This document shows, one piece after another, positions 40,128-48,659 of a stretch of DNA of 64,000 bases; within the stretch, counting starts at the first letter, position 1; each line of letters opens with the position of its first letter. Source of the DNA: Microbulbifer aggregans (GTDB taxonomy: Bacteria > Pseudomonadota > Gammaproteobacteria > Pseudomonadales > Cellvibrionaceae); NCBI RefSeq assembly GCF_020524005.1, contig NZ_JAIVKK010000009.1:62001-126000 (forward strand), in the 5' to 3' direction. The notes under the pieces were generated by a model that was given only the letters and a program-made list of their open reading frames with translations, was not told the origin of the DNA and did not search any database. The position numbers and the translations under genes were made by a program.

Positions 40128-41870
40128 ATGTCTGATTTCCGAATTCTGATCGTTGACCCAGACGCGCGGGAAATCGCGACGCTCCAGACGCTCATTCAGG
40201 ACTGGGAATATACCAGCGATCAGGGTGGAGCCAGACCTGCACTGGTTTGCGCGGTCGAAGGCGTCGAGCAGGCGATCTCAATATACGAAGAATTTCATCC
40301 CGAGCTGATTGTTTTGGGGCCATCGGCGGCTGTGACCGCGAGTGCTCCCGAGCTGCGCAGGTTGCGCCAGCAAAGCGGGATTGAGCCGGTACCGATATTG
40401 TTTGTGCAGGAAGTGAAGGATAGCGGTGCCGCGCCCGAGCCGCTCGGCGGTTGTGACGATATTCTGATCAAGCCCTATAGCCCGGCGCTTGTGCAGTTGA
40501 AACTGGCTTCCATCCGCCGTTTCTGTGAGTTCAATCGCTCGCTGATCGCCCAGCGCGACAGGCTGCGTCGCCACCACGCGGACTTCCTGCAGGAGCAGGC
40601 GAATGCCCGGCAAATTTTCAGTAACCTCGGCAACGAGAGTTGTCTGGATGTGACGCCCGGCATTCGCTATCACCTTTCGCCGAGGGCAGTCCTGAATGGC
40701 GATTTGCTGGCGGCTACCCACTCCCCTGATGGCAAGCTGGTTCTGATGCTGGGCGACTTCGCAGGCCACGGCCTGGCGGCTGCGGTTGGCGCTGTGCCCC
40801 TGACCTCCATTTTCTACTCCATGGTGCCGCGGGGATTTTCATTCAACCGCGTGCTGCGGGAAATTAATCGCAAACTGCACGATATTTTGCCGAGGCAGAT
40901 GTTTTGCTGCCTGGTCATGCTCGAACTGGATCCGCGGCGAAACCATCTGCGCCTATTGAATGCGGGTATGCCCAGCCCGTGCCTCAAAAGCGCCAACGGT
41001 GAACTGAGGATGCTGGAATCCCGGCACCTGCCTCTCGGTGTGCTCGCCGCCGATCAGATCGAGCGTTCCGTGGTAAACCTGCGCGTGCGCCCGGGCGACA
41101 GGCTGTACCTGTGGAGCGACGGTATTCACGAGGCGCGAAACGGAGAAGGGGAGCACTTTGGTGAGGCCCGCTTGCTGGAGCTGTTGGGTAACGACGGAGG
41201 TGCGATAGACGAATCCGCATTCGAGCGCATATTGGTGGCGGTCAATGCGCATGCATCTCAGCAGCACGATGACCTTTCTCTGGTTGAGCTGGACTTGACC
41301 GATGAGTCCTTGATGCAGAGTACATGTGCAGAGCAGGAGTGCAGCGGCGAGCGTCGGGGCGGTCGAATCGGCGAGTGGTCTATAAAGTTACGGCTGGCCG
41401 AAACGGAGCTTCGCAATGCCGACCCGCTGCCGCACCTGCTCAGTATCCTGGCGCAAATGCCCGGCGCGGCCCGCTTTCAGGAAGAGCTGGCTATCGCGCT
41501 CAGTGAACTGTTCCGAAATGCCCTCGAGCACGGTGTACTCGGGCTCGATTCCTCCCTGAAATGTACGGATGAGGGATTTGTACATTATTACGACCTGATG
41601 GCGGAGCGGCGCAGCCAATTGGACTCCGGCTGGATCAGTATCAGCCTGCGGTGTCGCGATTGGGGCGGCGGTGGAGAACTGTTCCTCGAGGTGGAAGACA
41701 GTGGAGCCGGTTTTCCTCACGTGAGTGAGGCAAAAGGGATCTATTCCGGCCGTGGGCTGGGCCTTCTGCAAACGGTCTGTCGCCAGGTAGACTCCCGACC
41801 GGGTAGCAGCCATGTGCTTGCGGTGATTGAATGGGGCGAGCCGGTCAGCGAGGAGGCTACTCCGCCGTAG
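40128..41870 (+). CDS. Receiver-PP2C phosphatase-HATPase regulator (HsbR/CrsR-like)
   Basis: 580 residues from ATG 40128. Domains: CheY-like receiver (about 3-125), short coiled linker, SpoIIE-type PP2C phosphatase (about 165-385; metal motifs GDFAGHG, SDGIHEA, DDLSLVELD), and a HATPase anti-sigma kinase domain (about 430-575; N-box ELFRNALEHG, G-box VEDSGAGF). It should phosphorylate and dephosphorylate the upstream STAS protein. The receiver is degenerate: strand beta-3 reads ELIVLGPSA with Gly64 where the phospho-acceptor Asp should be, while Lys115 (IKPYS) is kept. Signal input is therefore not ordinary Asp phosphorylation. Confidence 0.92.
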   Translation: MSDFRILIVDPDAREIATLQTLIQDWEYTSDQGGARPALVCAVEGVEQAISIYEEFHPELIVLGPSAAVTASAPELRRLRQQSGIEPVPILFVQEVKDSGAAPEPLGGCDDILIKPYSPALVQLKLASIRRFCEFNRSLIAQRDRLRRHHADFLQEQANARQIFSNLGNESCLDVTPGIRYHLSPRAVLNGDLLAATHSPDGKLVLMLGDFAGHGLAAAVGAVPLTSIFYSMVPRGFSFNRVLREINRKLHDILPRQMFCCLVMLELDPRRNHLRLLNAGMPSPCLKSANGELRMLESRHLPLGVLAADQIERSVVNLRVRPGDRLYLWSDGIHEARNGEGEHFGEARLLELLGNDGGAIDESAFERILVAVNAHASQQHDDLSLVELDLTDESLMQSTCAEQECSGERRGGRIGEWSIKLRLAETELRNADPLPHLLSILAQMPGAARFQEELAIALSELFRNALEHGVLGLDSSLKCTDEGFVHYYDLMAERRSQLDSGWISISLRCRDWGGGGELFLEVEDSGAGFPHVSEAKGIYSGRGLGLLQTVCRQVDSRPGSSHVLAVIEWGEPVSEEATPP

Positions 41871-41907
41871 TTCGAGGCGAAATCCGCACAAAGCGGGGTT
41901 GGATCGG

Positions 41908-41913
41908 TATAAT
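41908..41913 (+). promoter_or_regulatory. Candidate -10 element of the ccm operon
   Basis: A perfect TATAAT 30 bp before ccmA. The -35 region (CGCACA at 17 bp) is poor, so the promoter may be weak or activator-dependent. Confidence 0.4.
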
Positions 41914-41943
41914 GCCGTCCAATTTCGTCAATGTCGGTGTGTC

Positions 41944-42627
41944 ATGACTTCGAACCTCCCGGGATCGCTGGAAGTGCGGGACCTCTCCTGTGAAAGAGAT
42001 GGTCGCCCGTTGTTTTCCGGCCTCAGCTTTTCTCTTGAGCCCGGCAGTGCAGTACAGGTTCTCGGCGCCAATGGTGCCGGTAAAAGTACCCTGATTCGCA
42101 CCTTGATCGGCAGCGCCGATGACTTCAGCGGTGACATCTATTGGTGTGGCACCCCTTATCCTTCGGCGCTGCCCCGGATGCGCCAGTCCCTGCTATATAT
42201 CGGCCATAAGGCGGGTGTCCGCCGTGGCCTGACCCCACTGGAAAATCTCGCGTGGTATGGTGCCACCCGTAGCGACGCGCTGCGGGCGCTGGAGGCTGTC
42301 GGCCTCTACGGATACGAGGACGTGCTCTGCCAGCAGTTGTCTGCGGGCCAGGGTCGGCGAGTGGCATTGGCACGATTGTTTCTGCCTTCTGCACCGGCGT
42401 TGTGGATTCTTGATGAACCCCTGGCTGCACTCGACGTTGGTGGTGTGGCGAGTCTGGAAGCGCGCATGTCCGGGCACCTTGCAGCCGGGGGCATGGTTCT
42501 GCTGACCTCGCATCAACCGGTGAACCTCGAGTCGCTGTTACAGGTGGATCTTGCCAATTACCAGGTTCCCTGGGTATCGGGTGCGGATCACCTCCTGGAT
42601 TTGCAGGAGGTGCATAGTGGCGACTGA
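41944..42627 (+). CDS. ccmA: Heme exporter ATP-binding protein CcmA
   Basis: 227 residues from ATG 41944. ABC ATPase with Walker A GANGAGKST, signature LSAGQGRRVALAR, Walker B LWILDEP and switch His in TSHQP. With CcmB, CcmC and CcmD it releases holo-CcmE during cytochrome c maturation. It is the first gene of ccmABCDEFG. Longer in-frame starts (to 41827) overlap the previous gene and are not supported. Confidence 0.96.
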   Translation: MTSNLPGSLEVRDLSCERDGRPLFSGLSFSLEPGSAVQVLGANGAGKSTLIRTLIGSADDFSGDIYWCGTPYPSALPRMRQSLLYIGHKAGVRRGLTPLENLAWYGATRSDALRALEAVGLYGYEDVLCQQLSAGQGRRVALARLFLPSAPALWILDEPLAALDVGGVASLEARMSGHLAAGGMVLLTSHQPVNLESLLQVDLANYQVPWVSGADHLLDLQEVHSGD

Positions 42628-43357
42628 AACAATGGCTACCGGCAATGAGGGCGGGGCGGGAGACAACGAGAGATTGGAAGCTGCCAACGGATCCGGTTTT
42701 TTCACCCTGTTGCGAACCGAGCTGCTGCTGGCCCTGCGTAGCCGGGCAGATATCGTAAATCCGCTGCTGTTTTTTGTAACCGTTCTGGCGATGATGCCGC
42801 TGGGGATCGGGCCCGACCCGGATATGCTCGCGCGCATGGCGCCGGGGTTGATCTGGGTGATGGCCCTGCTGGCAACACTGCTGTCCCAGGAAGCCTTGTT
42901 TCGCGGGGATTTCGAGGATGGCTCCCTGGAGCAGCTGTCCCTGCAGCCGCAGCCTCTCTATTTTGCCGTGTTGGCAAAAGTCGCTGTGCACTGGCTGGTC
43001 ACCGGCTTGCCCCTCGCGGTGCTGTCGCCGATGCTGGGGATGATGCTGAACCTGCCCAGCGCAGGCTATCTGCCACTGGTGATTTCACTCCTGCTGGGCA
43101 CCGCAAGTCTTAGCCTGATCGGCGCGGTCGGAGCCGCACTTACGGTCGCCTTGCGCCGACCGGGACTGCTGCTGGCTTTGATAATTATGCCGCTCTATGT
43201 CCCCGTGTTAATCTTTGGCACCGGAACGGTGCAGGCAGCACTGGATGGGTACAGTTACAGTGCTCAATTGGCGGTGCTGGCGGCAATTCTCGCCGCCGCC
43301 TCGGCGCTGGCCCCCCTCGCGGCGGCCGGTGCCATCCGTATCAGCCTGGATCACTAA
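42617..43357 (+). CDS. ccmB: Heme exporter membrane protein CcmB
   Basis: 246 residues from GTG 42617, fixed by a perfect AGGAGG 6 nt upstream; it overlaps ccmA by 11 bp. ATG 42632 lacks such a site. Six membrane segments are predicted between about residues 35 and 245. The N-terminus carries about 25 extra polar residues (Asn/Gly/Glu-rich) compared with E. coli CcmB (220). It is the ABC permease partner of CcmA. Confidence 0.94.
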   Translation: MATETMATGNEGGAGDNERLEAANGSGFFTLLRTELLLALRSRADIVNPLLFFVTVLAMMPLGIGPDPDMLARMAPGLIWVMALLATLLSQEALFRGDFEDGSLEQLSLQPQPLYFAVLAKVAVHWLVTGLPLAVLSPMLGMMLNLPSAGYLPLVISLLLGTASLSLIGAVGAALTVALRRPGLLLALIIMPLYVPVLIFGTGTVQAALDGYSYSAQLAVLAAILAAASALAPLAAAGAIRISLDH

Positions 43358-43426
43358 ACCGGGATATTTTTAGGTAATTTTCCCATTACCCCGTTTGCCG
43401 CAGCGGTTCGCGGCCCAACAGGAGTC

Positions 43427-44197
43427 ATGACATTGGCCTGGCAATGGTTTCACAGACTGGGATCACCGCGCTGGTTTTATCAAAAATCCAGTGCCTGGCT
43501 TCCGTGGTTGGGGGGGGCGGGCCTGATACTGTTGCTGGTCGGCTGCGTGTGGGGATTGGGGTTTGCCCCCGAAGATGCCAAACAGGGTAACAGCTATCGG
43601 ATCATGTATATCCATGTACCCGCGGCCTTCCTGGCCCTCGCCGGGTATTACATCATGGCGATCTGCGGTGCGATCGGTCTGATTTGGAAGATGAAATTGT
43701 CTTTCGTGGTCATGCGTGCTGCTGCACCAATTGGCGCAGCCCTGACATTTATCTCGCTGTTCACTGGCGCCGTGTGGGGCAAGCCTACCTGGGGGACTTA
43801 CTGGGTCTGGGATGCTCGCATTACCTCGATGTTGATCCTGTTTTTCCTTTATCTGGGTGTTATGGCGCTCTCCGGTGCGTTCAGTCGCGAGCAGTCTGCT
43901 GACAAGGCGAGTGCACTGCTGGCCCTGGTAGGAACGGTCAATATTCCGATCATCTACAAGTCGGTGGATTGGTGGTTTACTCTGCACCAGCCAGCGACAT
44001 TGAAGCTGACCGAAGCCAGCACCATAGATCCCAGCATGTTTTACCCCCTGATCACGATGATCGCGGGTTTTTACCTGTTTTATGCCTGGGTGCTCACCCT
44101 GCACACGCGCAGTCTGATCTTGCAGAGAGAGTGGCGCACACAGTGGGTTCGGGAGCTGCTGGGGCAGTCTTCTGTGGCCACTGGCAGCACCCGTTGA
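43427..44197 (+). CDS. ccmC: Heme exporter membrane protein CcmC
   Basis: 256 residues from ATG 43427 (AGGAG upstream). Six membrane segments with the tryptophan-rich haem-handling motif WGKPTWGTYWVWDARI between the third and fourth, flanked by His in MYIHVPAA and TLHQPAT. It passes haem to CcmE. Confidence 0.97.
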   Translation: MTLAWQWFHRLGSPRWFYQKSSAWLPWLGGAGLILLLVGCVWGLGFAPEDAKQGNSYRIMYIHVPAAFLALAGYYIMAICGAIGLIWKMKLSFVVMRAAAPIGAALTFISLFTGAVWGKPTWGTYWVWDARITSMLILFFLYLGVMALSGAFSREQSADKASALLALVGTVNIPIIYKSVDWWFTLHQPATLKLTEASTIDPSMFYPLITMIAGFYLFYAWVLTLHTRSLILQREWRTQWVRELLGQSSVATGSTR

Positions 44198-44211
44198 GCG
44201 AGGGAATAATC

Positions 44212-44451
44212 ATGCAGTTTCAGTTTGACAGTCTCGCCGCGTTTCTCGCCATGAATGGCCATGGCCCCTATGTGTGGGCCGCGTACCTTGTTGCCGTGGC
44301 GGTTCTGGTAGCTCTGGCGGTGACGCCTGCGATGCGCCAGCGCCGGATGGTCAGGGAGTTCTCGCGTCAGGTGCGGTTGGAAGAGGCCCGCCGTCGCGCT
44401 GCGAAACCGGCCGCTGCTCAACCGCTTGGTGAGGTGGAAGCGGTTAAGTAA
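44212..44451 (+). CDS. ccmD: Heme exporter small protein CcmD
   Basis: 79 residues from ATG 44212 (GAGGGA upstream). It has the CcmD pattern: MNGHGPYVWAAY before a single membrane helix (about 22-39), then a basic Arg-rich cytoplasmic tail. It helps release holo-CcmE from CcmABC. A longer open frame that begins inside ccmC is discarded. Confidence 0.94.
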   Translation: MQFQFDSLAAFLAMNGHGPYVWAAYLVAVAVLVALAVTPAMRQRRMVREFSRQVRLEEARRRAAKPAAAQPLGEVEAVK

Positions 44452-44524
44452 CCGCACGCCGGCCGTGTAGTGCCTGCGTACCTGTATCCAAGTTCAGAAC
44501 ATTCATTTAATAGATCCTATCAAC

Positions 44525-44974
44525 ATGCACCCAGCCCGAAAACAACGCCTTATCCTGGTGACCCTGCTGGTGGCGCTTTCCAGCGCTGCAGCGGGTTTTG
44601 TGACTTACGCCATGCGCTCGAACATGGACTATTTTTATGCACCCAGCGCCTTCGTCGCGGGTGAAGTCCCATTTGAGAAACGCATTCGCGCTGGTGGCTG
44701 TGTGGTTCCCGGCAGCGTGGTACGGGATCAGGACTCTCTGGATGTGCGCTTTGCGCTCACCGACGGCAATGCAGAGCTGGAAGTGGTGTTCGACAAGATC
44801 CTGCCTGACCTGTTTGCCGAGGGCGAAGCCGCGGTGGTAACCGGAAAGCTGCAAAAGGATGGGTATGTGCGTGCGGACCAGGTGCTGGCGAAGCACGATG
44901 AGTCCTACACTCCGCCGGAGGTGGCAGAGACCATGCAAAACAAGGCCAGTTGCGGTGGAGATGCCAAGATATGA
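44525..44974 (+). CDS. ccmE: Cytochrome c maturation haem chaperone CcmE
   Basis: 149 residues: N-terminal membrane anchor (about 8-28), an OB-fold periplasmic domain, and the covalent haem site His124 with Tyr128 (LAKHDESYTPPEV). Haem is carried from CcmC to CcmF. The C-terminus ends with one Cys (NKASCGGD), unusual but outside the core. There is no strong ribosome-binding site before ATG 44525. The stop overlaps ccmF by 4 bp. Confidence 0.97.
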   Translation: MHPARKQRLILVTLLVALSSAAAGFVTYAMRSNMDYFYAPSAFVAGEVPFEKRIRAGGCVVPGSVVRDQDSLDVRFALTDGNAELEVVFDKILPDLFAEGEAAVVTGKLQKDGYVRADQVLAKHDESYTPPEVAETMQNKASCGGDAKI

Positions 44975-46974
44975 GTCCTGAACTGGGCCACTTTGCCCTG
45001 ATTGTTGGTTTACTGCTGTCCGTGGTGCTGTCCGTCGTGCCGCTGCTCGGTACCTATACCAGCCGGGTCCTCTGGATGGATACGGGGCGCCCGCTGGCGC
45101 TGGGCGTTCTCGCGTTTACCGTGTTGGCGTATATCTGCCTGACGGTAGCGTTCGTCAACAGCGACTTTACTGTGGCCTACGTGGCGCAGAACTCGAATAG
45201 CATTCTGCCGATGATTTACAAGGTCACGGCGGTTTGGGGTGGCCACGAAGGCTCGATCCTGTTGTGGCTGCTGATGCTGGCAGGCTGGGCTGCGGCGGTG
45301 GCGCTATTCAGTCGCCAGTTGCCGGATGTTCTCGTGGCGCGGGTACTCTCCGTGCTTGGGATGCTGATGGTCGGCTTCTTCCTGTTTATCCTTGTGACCT
45401 CCAATCCGTTTGACCGTATTTTGCCTTTCCCGCCCAATGACGGGGGCGACCTGAATCCGCTGTTGCAGGATCCGGGCATGATCATCCACCCGCCGCTGCT
45501 GTATATGGGGTATGTGGGCTTCTCTGTGGCGTTTGCTTTCGCTATCGCCGCGCTGCTGGAAGGTCGCCTGGATAGCACCTGGGCCCGCTGGGCGCGCCCC
45601 TGGACGGCGGTGGCCTGGTCTTTCCTGACCCTCGGTATCGCGCTTGGCAGCTGGTGGGCCTACTACGAGCTCGGCTGGGGCGGCTGGTGGTTCTGGGATC
45701 CGGTCGAGAATGCTTCCTTTATGCCGTGGCTGGTGGGCACTGCGCTGCTGCACTCCCTGGCGGTGACCGAAAAGCGTGGGCTGTTCCGCAGCTGGACCAT
45801 TCTGCTTTCCATCTTTGCTTTCAGCCTGAGTCTCCTGGGGACCTTCCTGGTACGTTCCGGTGTACTCACTTCGGTGCATGCGTTCGCCACTGATCCATTG
45901 CGTGGCGGGTTTATTCTCGCGTTCCTGGCTGTGGTGGTTGGCGCTTCCCTGCTGCTGTTTGCGTTGCGCGCGCCAGCGGTCAGCGCCGGCAGCGTATTTT
46001 CATTCCGCTCCCGGGAAACCTTCCTGCTTGGCAACAACGTGGTGTTGGTGCTGATTATGGCGGTAGTGCTTACCGGCACGCTGTACCCGCTACTGGCGGA
46101 TGCGCTTAGCTGGGGCAAGATCAGCGTGGGTCCGCCGTTCTTCAATATGTTCTTTGTACCCCTGATGCTGGTGCTCTGCGTATTGCTCGGACTCGGTATT
46201 CATGCCAACTGGAAAGACAGCAAGGTGCAGAAGCTGGTAAGGGCATGGGGGGCGCCGGCCGTGGTTGCGGTGATTGGTGCACCGGTGGTGACTCTGCTGG
46301 CGGGGGATTTCCACTGGGGAGCGATGCTGGGTGTGTTTGCCGGGCTGTGGGTGGTGGCGGCCAGTGTCGCGGATATCCTCGCCAAGTCCCGTAACGCGGA
46401 AACCCTGTTCGCAGGGCTCAAGCGGCAGCGGGCGAGCTTTTACGGCATGCATCTGGGGCATATTGGCCTTGCATTGTCCGTGCTCGGCGTTGCCTTGACC
46501 ACCGTATACAGTGTTGAAAAAGACCTGCGTATGTCGCCGGGCCAGAGTGCCGAGATGGGCGGATACGAGTTTACTTTTGAAGGGGTGCGCCAGGTGAGCG
46601 GCCCGAACTATCGGGCTTCCGAGGGTGTGTTGCTGGTGCGCGAAGGCGGGCAGGTTATTGCGGAGTTGCATCCGCAAAAGCGCAATTATCTTTCCGGTGG
46701 CAACACCATGACCGAGGCTGCGATCGACAGCAACTTGTTCCGGGACCTGTATGTGGCCCTGGGTGAGCCGATGGATAAAAGCAATCTGTCTGGCGACTGG
46801 GCTGTGCGCCTCCAATACAAGGCGTTTGTGGTGTGGATCTGGCTCGGTGCTGCATTTATGGCCCTTGGGGGCGGGATTGCCGTGGCCGACAAGCGCTACC
46901 GCAAGGTAGCCGCGGCGCGTACCGGTCGTTCAGCGGGTTCAGTTTGTGGCGATAGCGCGCCGGCGACGGTCTGA
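44971..46974 (+). CDS. ccmF: Cytochrome c haem lyase subunit CcmF
   Basis: 667 residues from ATG 44971 (ATGA overlap with ccmE). About 15 membrane segments; the WWD haem-binding motif is GGWWFWDPVENASFMPWL. Conserved His in SLLWLLM-flanking GGHEGS and in HPPLLYMGY match CcmF haem-b ligands. It attaches haem to apocytochromes with CcmH. Confidence 0.97.
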   Translation: MSPELGHFALIVGLLLSVVLSVVPLLGTYTSRVLWMDTGRPLALGVLAFTVLAYICLTVAFVNSDFTVAYVAQNSNSILPMIYKVTAVWGGHEGSILLWLLMLAGWAAAVALFSRQLPDVLVARVLSVLGMLMVGFFLFILVTSNPFDRILPFPPNDGGDLNPLLQDPGMIIHPPLLYMGYVGFSVAFAFAIAALLEGRLDSTWARWARPWTAVAWSFLTLGIALGSWWAYYELGWGGWWFWDPVENASFMPWLVGTALLHSLAVTEKRGLFRSWTILLSIFAFSLSLLGTFLVRSGVLTSVHAFATDPLRGGFILAFLAVVVGASLLLFALRAPAVSAGSVFSFRSRETFLLGNNVVLVLIMAVVLTGTLYPLLADALSWGKISVGPPFFNMFFVPLMLVLCVLLGLGIHANWKDSKVQKLVRAWGAPAVVAVIGAPVVTLLAGDFHWGAMLGVFAGLWVVAASVADILAKSRNAETLFAGLKRQRASFYGMHLGHIGLALSVLGVALTTVYSVEKDLRMSPGQSAEMGGYEFTFEGVRQVSGPNYRASEGVLLVREGGQVIAELHPQKRNYLSGGNTMTEAAIDSNLFRDLYVALGEPMDKSNLSGDWAVRLQYKAFVVWIWLGAAFMALGGGIAVADKRYRKVAAARTGRSAGSVCGDSAPATV

Positions 46975-47003
46975 GTGTCCGTGACAAGGAAATAAGGAAA
47001 CCC

Positions 47004-47585
47004 ATGGCTCGACTGAAACTTTTCTTGCCCCTGATCATCTTTGCTGCGCTGGCGCTGCTGTTCTGGCGTGGTCTGTCGCTGAATCCGCAGGATATGCCAT
47101 CTGCGCTGCTCAACAAGCCGGTTCCAGAGTTCGCACTGCTCGATGTGGAAGCCAACCGCGAGTTACAGAAGTCTGACTTGCCCAAAAAGCCGTTGCTGCT
47201 GAATGTATGGGCAACCTGGTGCGTATCCTGTCGTGTCGAGCATCCATATCTCAACAAACTGGCGGAAGAGGGCGTACCGATCATCGGTATCAACCTTAAG
47301 GACGATAACGATGCTGCGCAGAAGTGGCTGGAAAAATTCCATGACCCCTATGTGTTTTCGGTGGCGGATGTAGAAGGGCGCCTGGCTCTCGATCTCGGCG
47401 TATTCGGCGCTCCGGAAACCTTCCTGGTGGACGCGGGAGGCACCATTCGATGCAAGCATGTCGGCGTCGTCGATGACCGCATATGGCAAACCAAATTACA
47501 GCCGCTCTACGAGCGCCTACAAACTCAGTCATGGGACGAATTTTCTGGTGAGCTATCAGATTCCCTGCTCGCCCGTTGTCACTGA
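47004..47585 (+). CDS. ccmG: Thiol:disulfide interchange protein CcmG (DsbE)
   Basis: 193 residues: N-terminal anchor (about 5-22), thioredoxin fold with active site WCVSC (Cys73, Cys76) and cis-Pro in GVFGAPETFLV. It reduces apocytochrome cysteines before haem ligation. Two AAGGAAA-like sites precede ATG 47004. In most genomes ccmH follows directly; here yigZ does, overlapping by 35 bp, and ccmH is 7.8 kb away. Confidence 0.96.
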   Translation: MARLKLFLPLIIFAALALLFWRGLSLNPQDMPSALLNKPVPEFALLDVEANRELQKSDLPKKPLLLNVWATWCVSCRVEHPYLNKLAEEGVPIIGINLKDDNDAAQKWLEKFHDPYVFSVADVEGRLALDLGVFGAPETFLVDAGGTIRCKHVGVVDDRIWQTKLQPLYERLQTQSWDEFSGELSDSLLARCH

Positions 47586-48144
47586 AACGGAAGAAAAAAA
47601 GAGCCGCTTTATCTGCTGGCTGGGGCCGGTAACCGATAAGGCGGCTTTTTTGCATCAGCTGGAAGCTGCGCGTGCGCAGTACCCGGATGCGTCCCATCAT
47701 TGCACGGCACTGGTGATCGGCAACCCCGCCAATCCGGATGTGATGCAGGCCGATGATGATGGCGAGCCGGGCGGTAGCGCCGGCCGGCCTATGCTCGAAC
47801 TGCTTTTGAAGCAGGAAATCGGCAACGTAGGAGCGATTGTTACCCGGTATTTCGGCGGTACCAAGTTAGGGGTTGGCGGGTTGATGCGCGCCTATCGTGG
47901 CGCTGTTGGTGCGGCACTGCAACAGTCCGAATTGCGCCGCCATGTGCCCCTGTTTCGCTGTCGTATTGCCTGTGATTTTGCCGGTGAATCGCGCCTGCGC
48001 TTTCTCGTGAATCAGCACCACGGAATTTGCGGTGCGGTGGACTATAGCGACAGAGTGCATATTGATATCGAGCTGCCGGAAAATGAATGGACTGAGCTCC
48101 ATTCCAAACTTCTCCCTGAAGGATTTGAGGTCTACCCGCAATAG
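47551..48144 (+). CDS. yigZ: IMPACT/YigZ family protein
   Basis: 197 residues from an inferred GTG start at 47551, matching the family N-terminus (SYQIPCSPVVTETEEKKSRF). The IMPACT domain has the signatures DDDGEPGGSAGRPML and RYFGGTKLGVGGL. A C-terminal EF-G-like domain follows. YigZ proteins may act on ribosome-bound or nucleotide targets; the precise role is unknown. Overlap with ccmG by 35 bp suggests co-transcription with the ccm operon. Confidence 0.9.
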   Translation, partial: SYQIPCSPVVTETEEKKSRFICWLGPVTDKAAFLHQLEAARAQYPDASHHCTALVIGNPANPDVMQADDDGEPGGSAGRPMLELLLKQEIGNVGAIVTRYFGGTKLGVGGLMRAYRGAVGAALQQSELRRHVPLFRCRIACDFAGESRLRFLVNQHHGICGAVDYSDRVHIDIELPENEWTELHSKLLPEGFEVYPQ

Positions 48145-48232
48145 GGTGGGCGCTGAAATTCTCATCCTGTCACTTAATTGCAACTCAGCCGACATTTTCC
48201 CGGTTCCCTGGCGCTAGAGCCTACAGTCAGTT

Positions 48233-48246
48233 TGACAACGTTGTCA
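48233..48246. promoter_or_regulatory. Palindromic operator 1 upstream of chitinase gene
   Basis: Perfect 14-bp palindrome TGACAACGTTGTCA, of LacI-family type, overlapping a TTGACA -35-like hexamer (48232-48237). The shape resembles NagR sites of chitin/GlcNAc regulons; assignment to NagR is inference. Confidence 0.65.
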
Positions 48247-48260
48247 CTGCCCAACTAGCT

Positions 48261-48274
48261 TGACAGCGCTGTCG
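48261..48274. promoter_or_regulatory. Palindromic operator 2 upstream of chitinase gene
   Basis: TGACAGCGCTGTCG, palindromic at 12 central positions, centred 28 bp after operator 1 and also beginning with a TTGACA hexamer. Two sites nearly three helical turns apart would suit cooperative repressor binding. Confidence 0.65.
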
Positions 48275-48659
48275 GCCAAAAGTCGTTCGGCAACCAAATC
48301 CAAATCTGCCTCTAAAAGGGGTGGTGTCGATTCGCGGTGCCGGGCCCCCGTGGCCCGCGTACTCACTACTGACAGCCGCAACACGCGGCAGGGTGTATTT
48401 TCCGCCAGCGAGTTTCCCTGCTTCATTCTCATGGCGGTCGCCTGGCAGCTTCCTGTTTTTCGCTGTCGAGGTCTAGGAGGTGCCCGGCTCAAGCCTGTGC
48501 GCTGAATCTGTTCACCTGGTACGGCTGAAACCCTGTTGGCCGTGTGTCGTCCCGTTTCTCCGTTTATTGCGCCCGTTGTGCGGTTGTAGATGTGCCCTCA
48601 AAACAGGTCCAGCACCTGTTCCCAAACTTCCGAATCTTCGACTGGGAGAAGAAGACCCT
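48275..48659 (+). other. Long leader of the first chitinase gene
   Basis: 385 bp between the operators and the chitinase start with no convincing gene; an open frame through it is the upstream extension of the chitinase frame. If transcription starts at the operators, the mRNA has an unusually long leader. GGGAGAAGAAGA precedes ATG 48660. Confidence 0.4.

Noticed and set aside
48480-48659. N-terminal extension of the first chitinase
   Set aside because: It would precede the signal peptide by 60 residues; GGGAGA sits before ATG 48660.
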